Source: Calothrix sp. NIES-4105
Lineage (GTDB): Bacteria > Cyanobacteriota > Cyanobacteriia > Cyanobacteriales > Nostocaceae
Direction: 5' to 3'
Assembly (NCBI RefSeq): GCF_002368415.1
Contig: NZ_AP018291.1
Span: forward strand, 330,734 to 394,733
Length of the DNA stretch: 64,000 bases
Below are positions 47,654 through 55,632 of this stretch, piece by piece. Made by a program: the position numbers and the translations under genes. Position 1 is the stretch's first letter. Each line of letters opens with the position of its first letter. The notes under the pieces were generated by a model. The model was not told where the DNA came from and ran no database searches. It was given only the letters and a program-made list of their open reading frames with translations.

Positions 47654-48430
47654 TTAAATTTTTTGGGCAAGGAACAAAACGGATAAATAAGGTTTGGTCA
47701 CATATCCACCATTAGCATTTAATATTTCTGCAACAATATTAGATAAACTCTGCTTTTCATTCTCACTAAATGCTTGATAAGTAGTTTGCGTTTTTAGAAG
47801 GTTTAAGTATTTCTCTGTTTTATAATTAATAGCCCAAGGATACTCCTTGATTATTAAATTTTTAAAAAACTTGCTATCAACTATCCATTTTTCTCGTTTC
47901 TCTACAAGTGAAGGTATTGAGGGAGGGTTATATACCATCGATGGTACATACTTTTGAAAAGCTTCGTTAAGTGCATTAAATACTGGTGTGTCCGGCACCG
48001 GAGAAAAGTTCCAGAACAGTGCAATATAACCATTCTCTTTTAATGCTTTTGCTGCTTTGGGATATCCAATATCCCGGTTGACCCAGTGGAAAGCTTGGGC
48101 GGATATTATCAAATCATAGGCGCCTGCTTTTAAATCCCACTCCTCAAAAGTTGTTGTATCGAATGTAACTTTAGGATATGAGCGTAGATTGTTACTTGCC
48201 ACTGCAACAAGCTTCTCACCTGGTTCTATACAATGTATGGTGTAACCTTCTTCGGCGAATGGTAGTGTCCCTTTTCCAGTTCCGGTGCCGACATCCAAAA
48301 TTGTTGCTGTGTTTTTAAGGTTAGCTAATTTTATTACGTCTTCAATTAATTCAGGTGGATAGCCTGGACGCGCCTCATCATATATTTCTGCTACTTCATT
48401 AAACGAATCACTACGTTTCTTATCTATCAT
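47654..48430 (-). CDS. Class I SAM-dependent methyltransferase
   Basis: A 258-residue Rossmann-fold methyltransferase (Methyltransf_11/25 type): ATILDVGTGTGKGTL near residues 41-55 is motif I, GYTIHCIEPG motif II, and AYDLIISAQAFHWV motif III. The C-terminal part has the FWNF and LLKTQTTYQ patterns of the YcgJ/MenG-like small-molecule methyltransferases. Substrate cannot be read from sequence. It is a stand-alone gene. Confidence 0.85.
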   Translation of the reverse strand: MIDKKRSDSFNEVAEIYDEARPGYPPELIEDVIKLANLKNTATILDVGTGTGKGTLPFAEEGYTIHCIEPGEKLVAVASNNLRSYPKVTFDTTTFEEWDLKAGAYDLIISAQAFHWVNRDIGYPKAAKALKENGYIALFWNFSPVPDTPVFNALNEAFQKYVPSMVYNPPSIPSLVEKREKWIVDSKFFKNLIIKEYPWAINYKTEKYLNLLKTQTTYQAFSENEKQSLSNIVAEILNANGGYVTKPYLSVLFLAQKI

Positions 48431-48744
48431 TAAGCGTGCTTCCTTGTGGTGGTGTTGTAGCTTGCAGGTGCCTTCCCAATCACATCATCCCCTGCATCAT
48501 TAATACTATCAACTGTAATAGTGTATTTAATCAAAGCTGCCGAAGATGTTGGCACCTATATAATAATGCTTTTCTCGAATTTCTCCAACTAAGGTACGAC
48601 CATGAATAGGTGGAGAAATAATCAATCTCAATCCAAACTTTCTTCCGATGTATTCAACTAACCGAAATTCATATTATTTACACAGAAGCTAGAAGCAACG
48701 CTGCTTCTAACAAATACAACGATTATATTAACGGAGTTAAGACA
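48431..48744. other. Upstream region of the bacteriocin-like gene
   Basis: About 310 bp without a gene. A GGAG ribosome-binding sequence precedes the start at 48745. No convincing promoter hexamers were found. Confidence 0.4.
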
Positions 48745-48987
48745 ATGAATACCGAAATTAATGCAGTTGAACTATCAACCGATGAACTTGATACTGTTGC
48801 AGGTGGTTTGGCGATTACTTTAGGCGACGTTGGTGGATTTACATCAGATGCAGGTAACACTTTCTCACAGAAGAACTTGGCTGTAGGTCAACAGACCTTC
48901 GCAGGTCTTGGTGGTAGCTACACTGGTTCTGTTACCAACCTGCAAGAAATATTCAGCAAAGCTGGTCAATCTACCGCTGCTAAATAA
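48745..48987 (+). CDS. CTB-type bacteriocin-like precursor peptide
   Basis: An 80-residue precursor with a double-glycine leader: VELSTDELDTVAGG ends at residue about 25, and the core from LAITLGDVGGF onwards is Gly/Thr/Ser/Ala-rich and Cys-free. The ELSxxELDxVAGG leader is typical of the CTB family of cyanobacterial bacteriocin-like peptides. These are normally processed and exported by a peptidase-containing ABC transporter, which is not in the window. A good GGAG ribosome-binding site is present. Biological activity unknown. Confidence 0.8.
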   Translation: MNTEINAVELSTDELDTVAGGLAITLGDVGGFTSDAGNTFSQKNLAVGQQTFAGLGGSYTGSVTNLQEIFSKAGQSTAAK

Positions 48988-49769
48988 TTCATGCCAATGG
49001 CGCCAGTTTTTAACATCCCAACTGCAAAGGCACCTTGAATTCAATATTTATGATTCATATAACGCGCGTTTAAATTAGCCTTGGTGCTGTTCTACTATTT
49101 GATTCGGCTTAATAATTATATAGTTATCGAACGCGAACAACGCGAAGCTAGGAATGAAAGCTCGTTGTTCGCGTTTCATATTACTGCTCCACGTTGATTA
49201 ATTTATCATTGATTGGTGCCTACAATCGGCACGAACATACATATGTGGGGCACTTCTAAAAAATTGATTTTTTTGTTGAAACTATTGTATAGTAAGCTTT
49301 TCGATAGTTGCGAAAATTTCTTAACGTACTATTTCCCCGTTTTGGACGCACTCCTGCTTGCTTTTCTTATCGTGCTTTTTACCATGTATATGTGTAACAA
49401 TATAATAAAGTTCAACAATTTCAGCGGGTGAAACGCCTAATTTTCCGTTGCCCAGGAGAGGTGCCATAAAAATAAAGTCAAACAATTTGAGGCAGGAAAA
49501 GAACAAAAAAGTGATTTTTAAAGGCGCAGCGTTTTGGGCGTAGTAGTAAAAAGTCTTACAGCTTGTGCTAAAATTAAGACTTTATAGAGTAGCTGAAACC
49601 CTTGATACTTTGTTGTCTATCACGCAAAAAAAGCTTAACCGCGTAGTATTGACATCTGAGTCAGTTTTTATGGTTGATATTACTGAAGAGGGCACCAAGT
49701 GTGTTGGAAGAGTGGTGCTTTTGTACATGCTTGGTGCTTGTTGTATAAAGTATTGTAACGCAGTATTGC
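48988..49769. other. Non-coding gap with a hairpin
   Basis: About 780 bp. It has no convincing gene; open frames on both strands are short and lack ribosome-binding sites. It carries a 13-bp perfect stem-loop (next entry) and GGCGCC, GGTGCC and GGCACC motifs. Confidence 0.5.
49130..49175. repeat. 13-bp stem-loop downstream of the bacteriocin-like gene
   Basis: AACGCGAACAACG (49130-49142) pairs perfectly with CGTTGTTCGCGTT (49163-49175), with a 20-base spacer. No T-run follows. It could be a terminator of a different type or a processing site. Confidence 0.5.
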
Positions 49770-49943
49770 TTAAATATCTGTTAAGTGCCTTCTCATGCGT
49801 TCAGGCATTTTGGCTATTTGCGCTTCAAGATGTGCTATTAATTTATCCATCATTTCATTACCTTCCTGTATTTCGGCGCGCGTCTTCCTTAGTCCTTCAA
49901 GGTGTTTTTGTCTGACTTCAGGTGATGGTATTTGTTTATTCAC
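49770..49943 (-). CDS. Small coiled protein, copy 2 of a two-gene module
   Basis: A 57-residue protein starting at GTG 49943 with GGAGG five bases upstream. Sequence: IPSPEVRQKHLEGLRKTRAE, then EMMDKLIAHLEAQIAKMPER, then RRHLTDI. It is almost the same as the product of 50251-50424. The frame is preceded by, and overlaps (GTGA), the tail of a truncated copy of the partner gene. Helical, charged, possibly a coiled coil. Function unknown. Confidence 0.7.
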   Translation of the reverse strand: MNKQIPSPEVRQKHLEGLRKTRAEIQEGNEMMDKLIAHLEAQIAKMPERMRRHLTDI

Positions 49944-50023
49944 GATAACCTCCAGTTATTTACTACTTCCTCAACACTGCGTCGCCAAGCAGGAATCTTG
50001 GTTTCATTATATACTAGTGTCTC
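49940..50023 (-). pseudogene. Truncated partner gene of the duplicated module
   Basis: The minus strand reads ETLVYNETKIPAWRRSVEEV, then VNNWRLS and a TGA. This matches the C-terminus of the 50421-50765 product (EETFTFNEMNIPAWIRSVEE, then IVNNWSLS). A TAG precedes it, so only the last 27 codons survive. Confidence 0.7.
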
Positions 50024-50250
50024 CTACTACAGGCGCCTTCATCTCCCTTGTAGTGCGTGTGGACTAATGATTGTTTTCTTGTTGGATGCTGACAACATCC
50101 ACGATTATTAGATACTTCTATCGTGGTATTTATTTATACTAGTACACATAATTAGTTTGTCTGGGGGTTGTAAAAATTATGGCACCAAATACACTATCTA
50201 TTAAATAGTAATTTTGGCACCAGTGATGGAGAATATTGATGTGGTTTTAT

Positions 50251-50424
50251 TTAAATATCTTTGAGGTGCCGTCTCATACGTTCGGGCATTTTTGCTATTT
50301 GTGTGTCTAGGTGCGCTATTAGTTTATCCATCATCTCGTTAGATTGTTGTATTTCAGCACACGTTTTCTTTAATCCTTCTAAGTGTTTTTGCCTAACTTC
50401 AGGCGATGGTATAGGTTTACTCAT
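50251..50424 (-). CDS. Small coiled protein, copy 1 of a two-gene module
   Basis: A 57-residue protein starting at ATG 50424 (MSKPIPSPEVRQKHLEGLKK) with GGAG upstream. It overlaps the upstream gene's stop by ATGA and is therefore translationally coupled to it. A near-identical copy lies at 49770-49943. Charged helices throughout (EMMDKLIAHLDTQIAKMPER). Function unknown. Confidence 0.7.
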   Translation of the reverse strand: MSKPIPSPEVRQKHLEGLKKTCAEIQQSNEMMDKLIAHLDTQIAKMPERMRRHLKDI

Positions 50425-50765
50425 GACAAACTCCAATTGTTAACTATCTCTTCTACACTACGTATCCAAGCTGGAATATTCATTTCGTTGAATGTGAACG
50501 TTTCCTCTAACATATTAGCAGTTGCTATATCAACCGTTGGTTGTATTGTGGCAATTCTTATTGTTATCGCATTTAACCTTTTAATACTATCTGTCGCTTT
50601 TACTGTAACATTTGATAGTGCAATTAAATCATTATCTGTTGCTTCTGTTTCTCCATGATTATTAAATATCTTGTATTCAATGTCTGTTGCTAGATTTATA
50701 ACACTGATTAGTTCCTGATAGTATCTTACAATCCTGTCTATGGTAACTTGTGATATTTCTGCCAT
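50421..50765 (-). CDS. Hypothetical protein, first gene of the two-gene module
   Basis: A 114-residue protein (MAEISQVTIDRIVRYYQELI, then LIALSNVTVKATDSIKRLNA, ending IPAWIRSVEEIVNNWSLS). It is helical, with a mid-part of beta/Thr-rich character. It is coupled to the small gene at 50251 by ATGA. The truncated copy at 49940-50023 shares its C-terminus, so the module was duplicated. Function unknown; a toxin-antitoxin-type role is conceivable by gene architecture but not supported by motifs. Confidence 0.65.
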   Translation of the reverse strand: MAEISQVTIDRIVRYYQELISVINLATDIEYKIFNNHGETEATDNDLIALSNVTVKATDSIKRLNAITIRIATIQPTVDIATANMLEETFTFNEMNIPAWIRSVEEIVNNWSLS

Positions 50766-51219
50766 AATTTTTTACCAATTCATATACTAATAATATCATT
50801 TGATGTACACAAAATTTTTACTATTTGTATAATTTTCATAAAAGTAAAATATAAATGTAAATGTTGGATATTCACCCTAAATTATGCCATTATTGCACTC
50901 AGTAAAATTAAAATAGCTAACACAATATATGTAAAAATTATTAGTTAATACTTATGTATTGCTATTGGTTAACAGTTTACACGCAGATTTCCGCTTCTTT
51001 GACCTAATTTGCTAAAATCCTTGTATATCAAGGATTTGTATACTTTATTTTTTTGTGAATTATATTGCATTGTTAACTACCATAGGAGTATATTAGACTA
51101 AAGTGATGTATTATTTAATATGAAACGTGCAGGTAATAATATTATTAAATTGCTGGTTTAACTCGCTTTCAGAAAGTGGTTAGTTTTCTTATTTCAAGCT
51201 CAGACCCTTCAAGGCTGAG
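50766..51219. other. Non-coding gap with an inverted repeat
   Basis: About 450 bp without a gene; very AT-rich. At 51015-51037 AAATCCTTG pairs with CAAGGATTT around a TATAT loop, a possible operator. Near 51199-51215 a CTCAG/CTGAG stem may end the minus-strand transcript from 51678. Confidence 0.45.
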
Positions 51220-51678
51220 TCAGTGACTGTAGGCGATTCTAATATTCTGCCCAGGCGCCACCTCCTTGGAAGCAATGCTGCGGTCATGTAGTACTAGCGT
51301 GTCTTGGTCAATTTTTTGTACTATGAAATTAGTCGTAGTATTTTCGACAATGCCAATGCTTTTACTATTGTTGATGTCAGCGATGATTAATTGTTGATTA
51401 TTTTGAATCGCATCGTTTTCTATTTGAATACGTTCCGACGCGCGCTCATTAATTTTATTAATCACATTTTGCGTCCATTGGGGCAAATTCTCTGCTTGAT
51501 AAGTTACCACTCCATTCTTTATTTCTGCTACTGCTTCTGGAGTTGTGGTGTTGTCAAATATTGTAACGGTGTTTGTAATTTCTGCTGTGCCACTATGAAA
51601 ACTTAACCAAAATATGCTACGAATTTTGAAAAAACACATATATTTGTTATGGATAATAATCATGTATGTATTTTCCAT
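51220..51678 (-). CDS. Hypothetical protein
   Basis: A 152-residue frame. The conserved-looking part begins about residue 30 (GTAEITNTVTIFDN), followed by a helical section (WTQNVINKINERASERIQIE) and a beta end (FIVQKIDQDTLVLHDRS, then GQNIRIAYSH) that resembles the C-terminal barrel of KfrB-like plasmid proteins (weak similarity). The true start may lie further in. Function unknown. Confidence 0.5.
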   Translation of the reverse strand: MENTYMIIIHNKYMCFFKIRSIFWLSFHSGTAEITNTVTIFDNTTTPEAVAEIKNGVVTYQAENLPQWTQNVINKINERASERIQIENDAIQNNQQLIIADINNSKSIGIVENTTTNFIVQKIDQDTLVLHDRSIASKEVAPGQNIRIAYSH

Positions 51679-51807
51679 ACTAGAAATATATTACAATTAA
51701 GTTTATTGAATATTTCATATATATAAGTTGTTGCGCTTCAAATCTTTACTATGTATGCTTGCTAGAAGATAGCAAAGTAAAAAGCTATCAAAAGGCTATG
51801 AAAAAGT

Positions 51808-51899
51808 TACTTCAAATGAACTTACTTTTAGCTATCGTTTTACTTATAGTGAACCTAATGGATACTTTAAATGAAGTTTATTGAAGTTCAAATGAACTT
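51808..51899. promoter_or_regulatory. Paired palindromes upstream of the long operon
   Basis: AAGTTCA-AA-TGAACTT at 51884-51899 is a perfect inverted repeat, and a partial copy (TTCAAATGAACTT) lies at 51811-51823, about 75 bp upstream. They sit immediately before the HTH gene at 51922 and are good candidates for an autoregulatory operator of that protein. A GGCGCC is absent here. Confidence 0.5.
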
Positions 51900-51921
51900 T
51901 CGCATGAGTATCGTATGAAAA

Positions 51922-52314
51922 ATGGGATGTAAAGTAATCCACACACGTTCGAGCTTATCTCAACGTTATGGAGTGACGACGACAGCGATGAAACTTTGGT
52001 ATTCACCTGCGGGTGTAATACCACCAAGAAAGAAAGGAGGGTACTTTAATCACAAAGAGGTAGAGATGTTAGATTATTTTTATCTGGCAACACGTTTTTG
52101 TAAGCTGACCTTTAGAGAGTATGAAAATAAAGTGTTGCCGATGGGTGGATTAGCAAAATATGTTTTATATGCAATTGAGATGCCGTTGAAGGATTTTTTG
52201 CTAAGTCCTGAGTATGTAGACCAAGAAGATGTTGTAGTTAAAGATATTTTGAGGAGATTAGAGAACGATGCATCATATCAATCAAGTGGTTTTAGAGTTG
52301 GGAGTGCAGCGTGA
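51922..52314 (+). CDS. MerR-like HTH protein, first gene of the operon
   Basis: A 130-residue protein. The N-terminal LSQRYGVTTTAMKLWYSPAG, then a KKGGYFNHKEVEML helix, resembles the DNA-binding part of MerR-type winged helix proteins. The rest is helical and unlike known sensor domains. The ATG has no strong ribosome-binding site. Its gene overlaps the start of the next by 47 bp. It is the probable regulator of the long operon, acting on the palindromes just upstream (inference). Confidence 0.6.
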   Translation: MGCKVIHTRSSLSQRYGVTTTAMKLWYSPAGVIPPRKKGGYFNHKEVEMLDYFYLATRFCKLTFREYENKVLPMGGLAKYVLYAIEMPLKDFLLSPEYVDQEDVVVKDILRRLENDASYQSSGFRVGSAA

Positions 52315-52894
52315 TGAGATTATTTCTTGTTGCACTTTATTGAATTTAAAAGTTGATGGGGACAAGTTATCACCTGAAACAGTTCGCGTTCTTAATAATG
52401 TGAAAGCAGTTGCTGATAAAGGTAGTATTAGTTTCATGGAAGCGGCACAGCATGTCGCTAATATGAAAAACGGTGAGCATGGCGCCCAGCAAAACGGTAA
52501 TAGATTTAGCAAGCGTGAGTATATTAAGCAGCGTTTTGGAGTTGACCCAGAAGCTGCGGCGCCGGGTAGCTTTATATGGATGCTTTATCAGGACGTGATT
52601 AAGCAGTCCGAGCAATTGGGTGAAGTAAGGTTTCAGACGGTAATCGAAGCTTCTTCACATGTGCTTCGCGATAGATTGATGAATGGAAATCCTGAAAATG
52701 CGAATAATGAAGGGTTTGAAGAAGCAAATAATCGCGTGTCGGAGAATATCACTAGTTTTTTGGGAAACGTCAATTGGGGGGAGTTGCCGCAGTTAATGGG
52801 GGGGTCATCGACGCAACCTACCAAACAATTGCAAGCGGCGCCTGCATCGACATCGAAGACTCCTACATCAGGGAAGAAGTCGTCAGACAAGTGA
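52268..52894 (+). CDS. Operon protein of unknown function
   Basis: A 208-residue protein, helical in its first 150 residues (VQRDEIISCCTLLNLKVDGD, then SKREYIKQRFGVDPEAAAPG) and Ser/Thr/Pro/Lys rich at the end (QAAPASTSKTPTSGKKSSDK). No membrane segment. Its stop TGA overlaps the next ATG (TGATG). Two GGCGCC copies lie within it. Function unknown; possibly a DNA- or scaffold-binding component. Confidence 0.7.
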   Translation: MHHINQVVLELGVQRDEIISCCTLLNLKVDGDKLSPETVRVLNNVKAVADKGSISFMEAAQHVANMKNGEHGAQQNGNRFSKREYIKQRFGVDPEAAAPGSFIWMLYQDVIKQSEQLGEVRFQTVIEASSHVLRDRLMNGNPENANNEGFEEANNRVSENITSFLGNVNWGELPQLMGGSSTQPTKQLQAAPASTSKTPTSGKKSSDK

Positions 52895-53160
52895 TGCCAG
52901 ATATTGTGGAGCATCGTAATCGTGCGTTAGGCGAATTTTATTCAACTATTGTTGTAGGTTGCGTTGCTCAGACAACTTGTACATTATTAGGGGTAGCGGC
53001 TGGTTGGTATACGGTGCAGCCGCCAGTACCTGAGAAGGTTGTAATCAAAGATGTTTTTCCAATTGTGTCGGGTGGATTGTGGGGTGCGGGGGTGGGATTC
53101 GCGTTAGCACTAATTGTTGTTACTAGTAAGTTAAAGGAATTAAAAGATGGCAGGTTTTGA
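52894..53160 (+). CDS. Small membrane protein of the operon
   Basis: An 88-residue protein starting MPDIVEHRNRALGEF at ATG 52894, overlapping the previous stop. Two hydrophobic segments are visible: about 18-38 (IVVGCVAQTTCTLLGVAAGW) and about 58-78 (SGGLWGAGVGFALALIVV). It is followed by an overlapping gene at 53147. Probably a membrane scaffold or pore subunit. Confidence 0.7.
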   Translation: MPDIVEHRNRALGEFYSTIVVGCVAQTTCTLLGVAAGWYTVQPPVPEKVVIKDVFPIVSGGLWGAGVGFALALIVVTSKLKELKDGRF

Positions 53161-53374
53161 TTTTCTTGTTAATGCAGTTGCTGGTTTAGCGGCAAATTCA
53201 CTAATCAATAGTGCGGTTGGTATTGTAACTGGTGTAGGCGCCGCCATTGCTTTGCATCCTTTACTTATTGCAAGCGGAGTAATTGTTGGGGGGACAGCGA
53301 TAGCTACGATGCGTTCCATAATTAAAAAATATGAGCGTCCAGCTTTGGAAATAATACAAGGAGGGCTGGAATAA
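53147..53374 (+). CDS. Small membrane protein of the operon
   Basis: A 75-residue protein with a Gly/Ala-rich hydrophobic stretch (SAVGIVTGVGAAIALHPLLI, then ASGVIVGGTAIA) at about 22-55, and a charged C-terminus. The start overlaps the previous gene. Probably two transmembrane helices. Function unknown. Confidence 0.65.
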   Translation: MAGFDFLVNAVAGLAANSLINSAVGIVTGVGAAIALHPLLIASGVIVGGTAIATMRSIIKKYERPALEIIQGGLE

Positions 53375-54270
53375 TGGTACCTAATAAAAAAAAGGCTGAT
53401 TTGTTGGGTGTGCTTGATGGTAGTAAGAAGATAAAAAAAATCAATCCGCTTGTACTTACTTCTATTGTTGGGTCATTATTTACGCTTGTTGCAGTTTTGA
53501 TGGTATTGAAAGTTTCTGCGGATAAGCGTAACGAATTAGCAAGTGTGAATAGCCTTTCGTCGCAGTCAGCACAAGTAATAAAAGCGCGCGAGAATTTTCT
53601 TACTACACGTAAAGCCTACGTTGAAAAGTTAAACCGAACTGACTATTCCACAAACATACGGACTAATATTGACCCTGCAAGTGGTGAAGGAGTTCAGACT
53701 GGTTGGCGCCAGTTATCAGGTGCAAAATGGTCACAAGATATAAAATCGGATTTGAGTAATTTACGGAACGACCCTAAGCACCCTTTATATCGGATGGGTG
53801 AAACACCAGCACTAGAGGTTCTTAAACTTCAAACACTTGGTACTTTATCTGAAATTGCAGCAGGTAATACTAGTTTCTATGTTGGGTATGTAAAAACAGA
53901 TGGTACAAAAGTCGAGCAAAAACTTTCAACTGGTGCTGCTGCATATTTAACGCTAGGGAAATTGGAAGCAATTGATTTAGCGAATACTTTGGATTCGATA
54001 CCCGAAGTTAATTTTTCGTTGATGTTGAATGACATTGGAAAAGTTAACGAGTCTTATGTGTTAGCGCTGCGTGGTTATTTGCAAGCTCAAGGGTACAAAG
54101 ACCCTGTAGATCAACTAGGTGATGCAAGAAAGACGGCTGATGAAATTCAGCTTTTACAGGATTTGAAAAATCAAAAATTGCGTGATATCCAAAAGCCATC
54201 ACAACCACAAGGCATTCAAAAGTTTGCACCTGAACCACGACCTGTAATAAGGAGGAATCAAAATGATTGA
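53374..54270 (+). CDS. Single-span membrane protein of the operon
   Basis: A 298-residue protein: cytoplasmic Lys-rich N-terminus, one transmembrane helix at about 26-46 (LVLTSIVGSLFTLVAVLMVL), then a long extracytoplasmic or periplasmic domain with coiled-coil character and a Pro-rich end. This bitopic layout recalls VirB8/VirB10-like scaffold proteins, but there is no sequence match I can point to. Its start abuts the previous stop (GGAATAATGG). Confidence 0.7.
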   Translation: MVPNKKKADLLGVLDGSKKIKKINPLVLTSIVGSLFTLVAVLMVLKVSADKRNELASVNSLSSQSAQVIKARENFLTTRKAYVEKLNRTDYSTNIRTNIDPASGEGVQTGWRQLSGAKWSQDIKSDLSNLRNDPKHPLYRMGETPALEVLKLQTLGTLSEIAAGNTSFYVGYVKTDGTKVEQKLSTGAAAYLTLGKLEAIDLANTLDSIPEVNFSLMLNDIGKVNESYVLALRGYLQAQGYKDPVDQLGDARKTADEIQLLQDLKNQKLRDIQKPSQPQGIQKFAPEPRPVIRRNQND

Positions 54271-54763
54271 TGTTTTGATGCGTCCATCAATTGTTTCAAA
54301 GTTGTTTGGCGCCACTATTTTTGCAGGATTGTCTCTATATAATCTGGTATCTTCGAGTGACCAAGTATTGATTCGGTCGGCTAATTCAAATAGTTCGCGC
54401 GCCGAGGTGCGGGTATTTGAATCTCCAAGTCGCAATCTAAATTTGATTAGTGGTATAGCATTTGGGGCAGTATCTATTGGGTTAATTTATTTTGGCTTGA
54501 GTGAATATAACAACGTGGTGGAGGAATTAGGGGATATTGAATGTGCTACGCCGCAAGAGGAAGACCACCCCCAATTACAACAGCCAGTGCAGCAAATAAT
54601 TGTACAACCACAGCCATCTGCACCACATGTTGTACAACCATCGGTTGAATTAGGTAACAAACCATATTTAAGGTTAGTACCACCAATTACGGCTGATGGT
54701 ACATCACTGACTCCGCCTTCGGATTTTATGGAAGATATGGAAGCGAAAGATTTTTGGGAATAA
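54263..54763 (+). CDS. Two-span membrane protein of the operon
   Basis: A 166-residue protein with hydrophobic segments at about 13-30 (SKLFGATIFAGLSLYNLV) and 62-80 (ISGIAFGAVSIGLIYFGL), followed by a Gln/Pro-rich tail (QLQQPVQQIIVQPQPSAPH). Its start overlaps the previous gene's end. Function unknown. Confidence 0.65.
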   Translation: MIDVLMRPSIVSKLFGATIFAGLSLYNLVSSSDQVLIRSANSNSSRAEVRVFESPSRNLNLISGIAFGAVSIGLIYFGLSEYNNVVEELGDIECATPQEEDHPQLQQPVQQIIVQPQPSAPHVVQPSVELGNKPYLRLVPPITADGTSLTPPSDFMEDMEAKDFWE

Positions 54764-54791
54764 CGACACAGTTTAAACAAGGAAAATTGGA

Positions 54792-55334
54792 ATGGCACAT
54801 CGGAATAACGTGAATAATAACGGTAACGGAAAAAATAACGGGTTTGTCGATGTCGATTATTCAACATCAGGTGCAATAGTACCAGTTTTGAATACGATGT
54901 TATCGAACGCAGTTAATCAAAATGCTGCAACTCAAAGAACTTGTGGTGGTTTACAAACGTATGATGCAGCGCAACCGTTAACGGTTGAACAAGCTTATAG
55001 TCAACCTACTGAAGTTCGTTATGTTAATGCTCGAACGATAACCAAGCCGGCAGTACCAAGCATAGAAATTCCGTACACCAGAGTATGGAAGGCTTCACGG
55101 CTACACCCAGAGAATCCTTGGAAATACGTTTGGTATCCTTACTACACGCTTAAAACTTTTGTATCGTCACCAGTTGGGTTACTTATAACAACAGCATTGA
55201 TTTTTCTAGCTGGTGTGAACTTTTTACTTAATGGCAGCTATCAAGGACCAGGTTATGCGGCTGGAAAGAAAATCGAGGTAATTCCAAAAGAGTTACCAAA
55301 GTTCGCAACACCTGTTATAGATACAGTGGAGTAA
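54792..55334 (+). CDS. Membrane protein of the operon
   Basis: A 180-residue protein with a GGAAAATTGGA region before its ATG. A Asn/Gly-rich N-terminus (NNVNNNGNGKNNGFVDVDY) is followed by a soluble part with an Arg/Tyr-rich segment (YTRVWKASRLHPENPWKYVW) and one transmembrane helix near 133-152 (VGLLITTALIFLAGVNFLLN). Function unknown. Confidence 0.65.
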   Translation: MAHRNNVNNNGNGKNNGFVDVDYSTSGAIVPVLNTMLSNAVNQNAATQRTCGGLQTYDAAQPLTVEQAYSQPTEVRYVNARTITKPAVPSIEIPYTRVWKASRLHPENPWKYVWYPYYTLKTFVSSPVGLLITTALIFLAGVNFLLNGSYQGPGYAAGKKIEVIPKELPKFATPVIDTVE

Positions 55335-55338
55335 TGGT

Positions 55339-55632
55339 ATGTGGAGTAGGTTGACTTTTTGGGGTGTTTTTGCAGCATTTATTTTGAATATCTTGCAACC
55401 AGGGTACATGCAATTTTATGACGTGCGTAAACCAATGCTGGCACTTTTAACTAATTTGAAAATGCCAGCGACTAAGGAAGCGGGGCAAGTTCAAGAAAAT
55501 GCGACTAAAACACCTGAATCTAGCCCTACTCCATCACCTGCTCCTAAGTCTACATGTCAACCGCCTAAGAATGACTACGACCGAATACTTTTCGCGCAAG
55601 GAATAGGGGGGTGCAATGCGACTAATAATTGA
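55339..55632 (+). CDS. Small membrane-anchored protein of the operon
   Basis: A 97-residue protein with an N-terminal hydrophobic helix (LTFWGVFAAFILNILQPGY) and a Pro/Ser/Thr-rich tail (SSPTPSPAPKSTCQPPK). It follows the previous stop by four bases and overlaps the next gene by 17. Probable anchored linker protein. Confidence 0.6.
   Translation: MWSRLTFWGVFAAFILNILQPGYMQFYDVRKPMLALLTNLKMPATKEAGQVQENATKTPESSPTPSPAPKSTCQPPKNDYDRILFAQGIGGCNATNN

Noticed and set aside
49213..49915. Overlapping frames of 61-116 codons
   Set aside because: They lack ribosome-binding sites and the 49565-49915 frame is the shadow of the minus-strand gene at 49770-49943.
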